NCBI RefSeq assembly: GCF_914767665.1
Contig: NC_059504.1
Span: 27,320,001-27,384,000 of the forward strand
Source: Harmonia axyridis
Taxonomy: Eukaryota > Arthropoda > Insecta > Coleoptera > Coccinellidae
DNA: 64,000 bases
Direction of reading: 5' to 3'
In this document: one piece after another, positions 56,333 through 64,000 of the stretch
Layout of the letters: every line of letters starts with the position of its first letter
Position numbering within the stretch: position 1 is the stretch's first letter
Made by a program: the position numbers and the translations under genes
The notes under the pieces: generated by a model
The model's input: the letters and a program-made list of their open reading frames with translations, nothing else
What the model was told of the DNA's origin: nothing
Databases searched by the model: none

Positions 56333-56830
56333 TTTCTTCACATAACTGAGTTCCCACCACACAAAAAGATATTACTCGGTCTCACGAAAAAGTATTAATT
56401 ATCGTCGCTGGTCACGTGCTCCAGAGGTTCGAAATGAAAACTTCTTCACCCTGACGACGGCAGCGAAGAACTAACGGCGTTAACGGCGGCAAACGGCTCG
56501 TTTGAATTGCTGGAAATTGACGCGTGCGCCTCAAGCGAAGAAACTTTTTCGCTTTTCGTGGAAAACTTGGCGAAACCAAATCGTCTGTTGGATATAACGC
56601 CGAATGACTGCGGTTTGAGGAATTATGTTTGGTGCGAGCGTTGTTACTCGAAAAACTTGGGAAAATTCCTCAATCGGAACACCGAGCAATATGGAAACGT
56701 CGGAATATAATATTCCACGCTACGCTGCACGCTCTAATGCGCACTTGAAGTAGAAAAGTTCCTACAAAAGCCGCGCTCCAACGGTTCTCCTCCGTTTCTT
56801 CCTGGAATCACAATTTTCTTATAACTGCAA
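56333..56830 (-). promoter_or_regulatory. Probable 5' UTR and promoter region of the Ig gene
   Basis: The sequence upstream of the ATG is locally rich in CpG and GC (for example around 56450-56540), unlike the AT-rich repeats on either side, and shows no transposon ends. Its place next to the first coding exon makes it the likely transcription start region. No TATA box or initiator is convincing, so the start site is not assigned. A 67-codon plus-strand ORF at 56507-56710 has no recognisable domain and is treated as chance. Confidence 0.4.
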
Positions 56831-58078
56831 TCGCAAGATTATTCACTTTGTAATGATAACCCATTAATTAATATTTTCGATGTGTTGTAGGAGTAGAAAG
56901 AATCATTCAAAAATGGAACCGGAATTGCATATCTACCGGGTTTTTCACCTGTTAATGGTATCTCTCGTTGGTCTGGGTCGGTCAGGAAACCTCTCAATGA
57001 ACAGTCGAATCGTTCTATCTACAACTTTATTACATTCTCCATGAAGTACAATGAGATTTAAATAATCTTCATTGGTAAAATTAGGCATAGTGATTGATTT
57101 TATAACTTAATACGAATTATCACCAAATTAATAGTAAACACAAAATGCTACTGAATAAAGAGGAATTTGGCAGATGTAATTAATGATATCTATTATTAAA
57201 AAAAAAGAATGTAAAACATGGTAAGTTTTTGCATATGGTTCATAAGGAATTATTTATTTATCACTGGAGAGAAAACCGATGGCAGATTAGTTGAAATAAA
57301 GAGGTTTCCGATACAAATTCGAATCAAAATTCGCCATCTATTTAGGAACAACCTGTAACTTTTTTCTCTTGCATATTAGGGTAGTAAAATCTAAACATTT
57401 TGTTTAAGTAACAGTTCCTGAAAATTTCATCTTTTTGGCGTGAAGGGAAAAGAAATAGCTGAAATAAGACGAAAAACAGTTTTTTGTGAATAACTCAGAA
57501 AATATCCACTTTAGGGCAAGGGTGTGATGCATACACTCACATTATTTTCTAACGTAGATTCAATATCTGCCATAAAAAAATGGGGTTCTAATTTGAAAAA
57601 ATTGATTTTTCACGATTTTGTCATCCCTAACTTTGAAAGCGATTTTTTCACCCCCTGTATCATGAATCGCGATTTCGATTTTTAAAGTGGATACATCAAT
57701 CTTACATCTTGAAAAATCCCAAAAATGAAAATTTTCCATCCAAAAACCTCGAAGTTATTCTTGTTTCAGCGGAGCTCTATTTTCGATTTTTTTTTCGAAT
57801 TTTCCCGCTCAGAGAGAATTTTCCAACCAAAACTGAAAAATGTTACATCAAAATAACTTGAAATTTTCTAAGGAATCTATTTCTGCAATAAAAAAATGGT
57901 GTTCTAATTTGAAAAACGGAAGTTGACGTCATTTCCGGAAAAACCGGAGGTGCTCATGCCTTGAAAATATTTTAGATTTCATCAGCATCGTGAAATACTT
58001 ATAAATGCTGAATTTCATGAAAATACGTTCAGTATTTTCCCGTATAAATATGGGTGAGGTTCCTCGTGAAAGACCCTG
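56831..58078. other. Upstream flank with a decayed MITE
   Basis: 57360-58078 has internal direct repeats: AAAAAAATGGGGTTCTAATT at about 57577 and AAAAAAATGGTGTTCTAATT at about 57890. A GACCCTGTAT end near 58071 suggests a decayed MITE. No gene. Confidence 0.4.
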
Positions 58079-58542
58079 TATATGTTTGGCCTATCTCTCC
58101 TATTCTGAGTACCACAGAGTTTCAAATTCTTAGAACAACCTGTCAGAAGTAATCAATTTTCAAGTGGAAGGCTGCGACAACTCAAAATGCCTTTTTTTGG
58201 GTTATCTCGTTGGCAACGATATGACATACGTTTTTCACTATGAATTGGAATTGGATCATTTGGATGCAATTCCATGTATTCTTTCCTTGTAGCTTTCTTA
58301 TTTTTATTGTTCTCCACATAAAGCGGAACTATTTCAAATTTTTCCGCTTCTGTGTAGTGCATATTCGATGAATAGTTTTATTCAATGACAAACGTATGTT
58401 ATATATCGTAGCCAACGAGATAACTCAAAAGAGGTCATTCTGAATATCGCAGCCTTCCAATTGAAAACAATACAATACTTGTCAGGTGGTTCTTAGAAAC
58501 TCTGTGGTACTCAGAATAAGAGAGATAGGCCAAACATATGTT
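58079..58542. mobile_element. Fold-back element with embedded transposase fragment
   Basis: TATGTTTGGCCTATCTCTCC at 58081 is mirrored by AGAGAGATAGGCCAAACATA near 58530. Arms of about 150 bp include GTACCACAGAGTTTC and AACGAGATAAC pairs. The loop encodes a transposase N-terminus on the minus strand. Confidence 0.7.
58260..58362 (-). pseudogene. DUF4817-type transposase N-terminal fragment
   Basis: MHYTEAEKFEIVPLYVENNK followed by NKKATRKEYMELHPNDPIP resembles the N-terminal helix-turn-helix of DUF4817-type Tc1/mariner-like transposases (YTNAE...Y.....N...A...Y...FP). Further residues run into the fold-back arm. Confidence 0.55.
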
Positions 58543-59494
58543 ATATATTCGAAATCAGGGGAAAAAGAGCTAGTCAAATATAGAAAAATATACAGGGTGT
58601 TCTATTTGAAAAAATGAAGTTGCTATCAATATGTTGCCCACTCTGCATATATTTCGTTTTGTGAAATCATTTTAAAAGACACTAGTCGATTTCGTGAAAC
58701 TTTCGTAGAAAATATTTTTTTGTACCTCTTCTAGTAACAAAGTTAAACGGGAAGTCAAATTATAGTGAAAAACCCGGTACATACCTACTATGGTTGTCCT
58801 TTTTTGTTTCGTATAGATTGAACTTGTAATTTGAATTTCGAGAGGAAGAAGTTGGCAATGGTCATATCAAGGAAATTGTTCGATGAAATTCGTGCACTTA
58901 TTTGCAAGAAATTTTTTGACGAACGTTGCATAGATTATTTCAATAATCGTTTTGCCATAGCAAATCATGCACAACTATTATCATAAACTGGCAGGCCCGT
59001 CGCTAGGATAGGCAGGGTAGGAGGTCGCCTAGGGCGGCAATTCAAACTCGATCAACACAAATCAAATTTGTAGAAATTCAAAGTACCGCATTAGATTTAA
59101 TTCGGTCAGCAACAACTGGAAGAAATACCTACAAACCAAAAACCATCAAAGGTGTCGCATCCCCTCATGGTGCTGTTTACGAGTTATTGACTCTAAAAGA
59201 AGCACATGAACTTATCAGGCTTGTCAGCGTTCACTTTGCTAAACGTTGACGAATTTTATTGCCACTTGGGGTGACTTTTCCTTTTCAATTCTCCGATCAA
59301 AATGTTGATTTCTCAGAATGGAATGCAAAATATACGAGGAACGATTCCATTTCACCAATTTCAACTTATCATTCTTGAAGAATATAAGGAGTTTCATTTT
59401 TTTGTAGTGACTCTGTCTGCTCCAGAGATGGCATTATGGGTTTCGCGCCACACTTTGGCAGATTTTTAGGGGTAGACGCGTTGCAGCAGATTCT
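58543..59494. other. Unassigned, MITE-like ends
   Basis: ACAGGGTGTTCTATTTG near 58590 and GGCCCGTCGCTAGGATAGGC near 58995 look like ends of unrelated DNA elements. 59125-59220 shares short blocks (AAAAACCATCAAAG, TTATTGACTCTAAAA) with 4205-4300; the family is not identified. Confidence 0.35.
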
Positions 59495-59545
59495 GAGAGT
59501 CACCTCTACACGATGGTGTGTCTAAGGCAGAGACCACTGGAGTAA

Positions 59546-59577
59546 CTGATGAGTCCACCAGCGATCTCGGGACGAAA
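59546..59577 (+). ncRNA. Hammerhead ribozyme core 1, canonical
   Basis: CTGATGA at 59546-59552, stem II GTCC/GGAC (59553-59556 with 59570-59573) and GAAA at 59574-59577. The following GG-TAATC-CC is a short stem-loop III as in the second copy, and the expected cleavage point is near 59594. All core residues visible in the known consensus are present; stem I was not worked out. Confidence 0.7.
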
Positions 59578-59733
59578 GAAGGTAATCCCCTGGAAGAGGG
59601 CGCACCTACACAAACTTGCCTCGCGAAATACTCTCCAAATTGGTGACCTCGACATGATGGGGGAAAGCTGCAGCGTTGGGACGTTGAGGGAACTCACTGC
59701 CCCGCTCACGTCACGGCTAGCTAGATTGCCTAA

Positions 59734-59783
59734 ATGATGAGTCCACCAGCGATTTCTGGACAAAACACGGTAATCCCGTGGTA
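59734..59783 (+). ncRNA. Hammerhead ribozyme core 2, decayed
   Basis: ATGATGA replaces CTGATGA, and AAAA replaces GAAA, but stem II GTCC/GGAC is intact and stem III is a perfect CACGG-TAATC-CCGTG hairpin followed by GTA, the likely cleavage triplet, at 59781-59783. The two core changes would be expected to abolish activity. Confidence 0.6.
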
Positions 59784-60923
59784 GAGAGTCACCTACACAA
59801 ACTTAGTTTGAGAAGGACTCGCCAAAATTTCATACCACATTCTATCATAATATTATTCTTCTTTTTTATATCAAATTAACGGATGTTGGGCGTGGGCGCA
59901 TTCGAATTTAAAATGATGGTTCATCAGCATAATCCGATTTTTCACTCAATAATCTTAAAGAAAAAAAATGTTCAAGTTATGATTTATAGAAATATAAAGT
60001 CATAACTGAGCAGAAGAATCTGAAAATGGGCGCTTTCAGCAGAAAGATCGGTAGCGTAAGTAGCTCCGCTACTGATAGGTATCAGTTTGGTAACGTTGAT
60101 TTTCTCTGCTGGACGGGTTGCTCCTTTTCTTGACAGTTCTGTTCTGTGGGTTCTTCTTGAAGGTTATGTTATGATTACAGAATTTTGGGTTATAATTGAT
60201 TTTAATTTCTAAGTTTAACTTCGCCTTTCGGTATTATTACTTTTTCATTTCGACACCTTCGAAACACTGATCATGGATATGAGAGTTATTCCATTCGTTT
60301 TTGATGACGACGAAGATATAATCACACAATCATTGGATCTGTTCTAGAATTGGCTGAACCCTTGCCTAATTTGGGAAGTGAAGCCGTTATTCCAAAAGCC
60401 CACCTTTCATTTTATTGTTTGGTGAAGTTTTCAGAATAGTATTTTATTAGTTATGATGAATTTTGAATAACTCTTTAGATTATTATACTTGAAGTAAGAT
60501 AGATCTATAGTCTGTGCAAATATTGTTTGTCCCGGATAACTAGAGGGAAATGTTGACAACATAATTAAAACATATAGATAGTGTTTTCTGCTTCACCAGT
60601 GGAAGTGTGCAATTTCAACTTATAAATTATTTATGTGAAACTCATTGGCAGAATCCCTGTTTCGAATTTAAATGTGCGAATATACTTCTTGTATAAAACC
60701 GAAAATAAAATTCATCAAGGAAAAAATATAAATTTGTTTTCAAAACATTTATTCCAGACTATAAAACTGGCACCAAGGCTTTTAGCTAATACATGTTAAA
60801 ATATCAACAACAAAAAATAACTCAATAAATTATTCTTAACATTAAGTCAATTATCTGTTCTTGAAATGTTCATTGAAAAAACAAAATTAACACAAGCAAT
60901 TTCATTTTTACTAGTCATGAGAG

Positions 60924-60993
60924 GATTTTGAGGCAATTCATATCTAAATCTAATCAAGAGTGATTAGATTTAGATATGAATTGCCTCAAAATC
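60924..60993. repeat. Perfect 33-bp hairpin with 4-base loop
   Basis: 60924-60956 (GATTTTGAGGCAATTCATAT and 13 more) is the exact complement of 60961-60993, with loop AGAG. One arm is part of the coiled-coil coding sequence, so the other is a copied-back duplicate. Confidence 0.9.
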
Positions 60994-61072
60994 TCATTCC
61001 TTTCTGCCAATAATCTGTTGTGCTCTTTTAATTCTTTTGTAAGTTCGGCGAGTTGATTTAATCGCCTAACCT
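60961..61072 (-). pseudogene. Coiled-coil C-terminus, Myb/SANT-like Harbinger accessory protein
   Basis: RRLNQLAELTKELKEHNRLL followed by AERNEILRQFISKSN is a heptad-type coiled coil. Such tails end the Myb/SANT-like second protein of Harbinger elements; the assignment rests on context and is tentative. Confidence 0.4.
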
Positions 61073-61302
61073 ATAGGTATGTTACGGTTTCAAGTTCAAA
61101 TTCAAATTTCGTCCCAAAACCACTGTCACTTGTCAGTTACTCAACATGTTCCCAAAAAGTAGCCTAAAATAAATTCGCTACCTAAAATGGCGACTGCTCC
61201 GTAGCATACGCTCCCTAGCGGAAACTGATGAATTGCGTTCAGCAGAAAAATCATAGAATATTGACAACTGTTCCACAACTGTTGTGTCTGCTGAACGCGC
61301 CC

Positions 61303-62289
61303 AATAATGGCAAATAATGGAGGGCGACATTATCTACTTTTTTCGAGAAATCTGGATTCCTGTAAGAATGAATTAAATAATTTCTTTTCAATTTCAACGA
61401 ATTTCAGAATTTATTTTTTTTTATCAAATTCAATAGTCTTGAACATCTTTGCATCGAGAATGTCTGCAACATCTATTCCAATTTAAAAATAACGGTTTAT
61501 CCGCATTACCCGGTTGTTTTATTTAATCATATCAAGGAAAAAAAACGAAATGTTCGAGCGTTTTATGAAGTCGGAACACAGCAAAATAATCTGAAACCTG
61601 AATTCAATTTATAATTTATTTCATAATTTTTTCATAGGAATTCAGTTAAGTACGTTTATAGTTTATTACATTCTACGTTTCCTAAATAATATATTCAATT
61701 TAAATTTGTATCCATAAAAAATTATAACACTTAAAATACATTTCGACATCCTGAAATATTTGCATAGTGTGGAGTTCCACACTAAATCTATGAATACAAA
61801 TTCACCAATCTTATTAGTTAGACGTAGTCGGGATATATTTTGAATTCGAATCTTCAGTGGATGAAAACTATATCATGGCAAAGATATTGACGAAACGAAA
61901 GAATATTCAAGGAACGAATTTATAACTGTAGTAACTGTTATTTATTGCCTCTAAACGAATGGGTCTTTCAGCCTTTCAAACTATGTATAAATTTTAACAA
62001 AAGCACGATATTTTTCCTATATCATCCTGATATCCTGCTTCTGTAACCTAGCTCTAGCTTGGAATATAATGTCACTTTAATAGCCAAACCAATTATTCGA
62101 AATTGATATTACATCCAACTTTAACTCTATCGAAGAAATAATTGTACAACATTTAATAAGGATTCTAGAACTGTATAATACTCACTACCAAATTTCTTAG
62201 ATTGATCAAAAAAAGGTTTTCATTCTAGGGTAAGTTTTGAAAAATTTACAAAATATGTTCAACTGCCCTCTTTCAACCACGGTCTTCTC
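61303..62289. other. Unassigned AT-rich sequence
   Basis: No gene or repeat recognised in about 1 kb. Confidence 0.3.
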
Positions 62290-63135
62290 AAATAGATAGG
62301 GATATCAGATGGGCGAATCTTTCGTTATTCACGAATTTAATTGCTTCCGTAAATATCTCCCGATGCTCAGCTATTATTTTAATTAGCTTCAAATGAACTT
62401 TTTCTTTTACTGCTCCCCAATGAAAAAGTCTAAAGGATTGAATCAGGTGAGCAAGCTGGCAACAAGATTGTACCAGACCACCTTATCCATTTTATCTGGA
62501 TATTCTTCATTCAGATATTCTATAACTGAAAGCGGATAGGGCACTCGGCAGCCGTCTTGTTGATGTTGTTCTCTTAAAATACCTAGTGGCATGTCCTCAA
62601 GTAAATTTGGCAAATGGTTAACAATTTTACAAGAAACTCTCTATTACTCTTACACTCAAATGGTTTTGTAAAAAATCTAAACAAATTTCGGCATTTCAGA
62701 CCTCTGGCAACTTAAAAGATCATATGAATCTTCTATTCAGAAGTCCAGTCCATATTCTCACTTTGAAAAGATATTGAGATCTATCTTGTCTCATTAAATT
62801 CATTTTCTACGTGCCACTCCTATAAATTGTGTAGGTTCATGTAACCTTTTTTTTAATGTCATTTCATCTGACCATAACAATTTTTCTATGAATTGTGGGT
62901 TTTCCCTGTTTTTTGTAGCATGGTTTGGTTTGGCAAAACGCAACCCGTTCCTAACTCTCTGAAGTAACAGAGCTGCACGTGGATCTTCTTCAGCTGCTAT
63001 GAAGTACTTGTCCTTGCAAGGTATAGAAATTCTTCCTTCACCATTCACTGGGAACACTAGATGGTGCACATTCGTAAAAACTCGATGATGCGTTTGCCAA
63101 TAACAAAAAAGAAGTGGCACTATTTGTCTCACTAT
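62290..63135 (-). pseudogene. Tc1/mariner-like transposase (DUF4817 type), degraded
   Basis: Minus-strand fragments in order: RENPQFIEKLLWSDEMTLKK (usual FxxxVLFSDEATF), then LPNLLEDMPLGILREQHQQD with DGCRVPYPLSVIEYLNEEYP (the FQQDGCPAHY...VREYLN catalytic block), then VWYNLVASLLT and NPLDFFIGEQ (SPDLTPLDFFLWG). Frameshifts and stops separate them. N-terminal sequence before 63132 is not clearly recognisable. Confidence 0.65.
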
Positions 63136-64000
63136 ACTTTATGGAAGCACTCTATCTCATTCAAACTAGATTCTTAAAGTTATGGTGTTGAGGCACGCAC
63201 TGAATACACTAGATTACTAGAATCCATTTCATAAGGTTAAAAGAAATTGTTCGTTGTTTCTTTGGGGAAAACATTTTTTTGAGCAATCTAAAACACCTTC
63301 TTGTGTCATGAAGCCCTTAAGCGAATGTACTGTAGAACTTTTCCCCAACATACTCACATTACTAAAACTATTTTGATATTATCCAATGATCACTGCTGAA
63401 CAGTGGCGTACCCAAAAGGGATTAGGGGGATATATCGCCCCAAGAGAAATATCCATTATCCACAATGCCCAATAATTAAATCCTGCAAAAATTGAATCAA
63501 CGAAATTATCAACCAGTGGTAATAACAAAAGTGCCGTCGGCACAATACTTATTTACATACGAGCCATAAATTTCAAATTATTGCTAAACAATTGCGTAAA
63601 AATTTGTGAAATCCTGATCTAAATGCTCCGAACTACTCGAAATGAATCGGCGGCACTCTTGATAGCAATTTCTCCAAAATTATAGGACCCTTAAGTGAAT
63701 AAATAATATCATATAATATCTAATCATCCCTTTGTCGCAAAGAATCTCTTTTTCGGCACTTTGGTGTCCCTTACATACTGCGTTATCATTTTTACTCAAA
63801 AAGATAGGTGTTATTAGTTTGAGGTGAATGACTTGAAATTTTTCTATTATATTTTGTGTTTAACATTTAATTTGTATTGATCTCAAAACTAATCAAAATC
63901 TTATTTTGAATGAGCAATCTTCTTTGGAAAACTTCTTCAAAAGAAAGAAAATTGATGCAGGGGAATGTTCACGCTTTTCGCGTTTGAATACAACAGCTGA
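63136..64000. other. Right edge, with a hAT-like end motif
   Basis: CAGTGGCGTACCCAAAAGGG followed by ATTAGGGGGATATATCGCCC near 63402 resembles the start of a hAT-type DNA transposon that may continue past the window. No coding sequence recognised. Confidence 0.35.

Larger units (their letters stand above)
59495..59830 (+). repeat. Tandem hammerhead repeat, retrozyme-like (period about 188 bp)
   Basis: Three unit starts (GAGAGTCACC at 59495, GAGGGCGCACC near 59596, GAGAGTCACC at 59784) each lead into CACCTACACAAACTT-type sequence, and hammerhead cores 188 bases apart (59546, 59734) lie just before the second and third starts. So the array holds a shortened unit, a complete unit of about 188 bases and a truncated unit. 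Animal retrozymes have this form: short tandem monomers each ending with a hammerhead whose cleavage site marks the unit boundary. No ORF is needed; mobilisation is thought to depend on proteins of other retroelements. Confidence 0.65.
60028..61302. mobile_element. PIF/Harbinger-like element, non-autonomous
   Basis: Ends GGGCGCTTTCAGCAGA and TCTGCTGAACGCGCCC are inverted and flanked by AAT (a 3-bp duplication as in this superfamily). Inside, the minus strand at about 60961-61070 encodes a leucine-zipper tail like that of the Myb/SANT-like accessory protein. No complete DDE transposase is present. Confidence 0.6.

Noticed and set aside
56507..56710. 67-codon ORF upstream of the Ig gene, possible divergent gene
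   Set aside because: No recognisable domain, short, and it lies in the CpG-rich promoter region where chance ORFs are common.
59506..59763. 85-codon minus-strand ORF and 62-codon plus-strand ORF over the tandem array
   Set aside because: They are explained by open frames across ribozyme repeats; no protein motif, and structure on the plus strand accounts for the conservation.
1..64000. CRISPR arrays, bacterial operons, prophage, rRNA or tRNA genes
   Set aside because: No regularly spaced repeats with unique spacers, no ribosome-binding-site-led gene clusters and no recognisable tRNA or rRNA segment seen; the spliced gene and transposon types are animal.

Overview
This is a stretch of an insect nuclear genome, AT-rich and packed with transposon debris. 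I infer an insect, with a beetle as a reasonable guess, from a spliced gene with GT/AG introns encoding a Beat-like two-immunoglobulin-domain surface protein, and from the load of Tc1/mariner, pogo/Tigger, PIF/Harbinger, Penelope-like and LINE elements. There is no bacterial or viral gene organisation, and no species call is possible from sequence alone.

The one host gene I can support runs on the minus strand across almost the whole window. Six coding exons at 56284-56332, 37429-37608, 36380-36577, 21816-21933, 11538-11701 and 5775-5890 join in frame with consistent splice phases. They give about 264-274 residues: signal peptide, Ig domain 1 (exons 2-3), Ig domain 2 (exons 4-5) and a short hydrophobic C-terminus. 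Its introns (about 18.7, 0.85, 14.4, 10.1 and 5.6 kb) hold most of the repeats.

Layout, left to right. 1-213: Penelope-like reverse transcriptase fragment. 214-2041 and 7686-9644: two copies of a TA-flanked element with CAGGGTGAGTC ends, the second inserted into a LINE that has a PHD-finger ORF1. 3304-3692: GC-rich MITE. 3838-3963: inverted pair of hammerhead-like motifs. 6055-6730: Tigger remnant. 13669-16905: mariner and Tc1 remnants. 17266-21545: two head-to-head Penelope-like copies with GIY-YIG endonuclease and hammerhead-like 3' ends, one split by a 1.53-kb fold-back element. 22555-30361: several fold-back elements. 30362-32129: internally deleted mariner with a 5'-truncated RTE-like LINE inside its terminal repeat. 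37797-40600: a second Penelope-like element split by another copy of the same 1.53-kb fold-back. 41385-48258: mariner remnants and a Harbinger element with TTA target duplications. 48266-51466: pogo-like element with a LINE nested in its terminal repeat. 52840-53430: mariner remnant. 56333-56830: CpG-rich putative promoter of the Ig gene. 60028-61302: Harbinger-like element. 62290-63135: Tc1/mariner-like pseudogene.

The item I find most interesting is at 59495-59830: a short tandem array with a repeat period of about 188 bases in which each unit carries a hammerhead ribozyme core. The first core is fully canonical (CTGATGA, 4-bp stem II, GAAA) and the second has decayed. This is the architecture of animal retrozymes, small non-autonomous retroelements that circulate as self-cleaved circular RNAs. 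Together with hammerhead-like cores at the Penelope-like 3' ends, the window holds autonomous and non-autonomous candidates for a ribozyme-dependent retroelement system.
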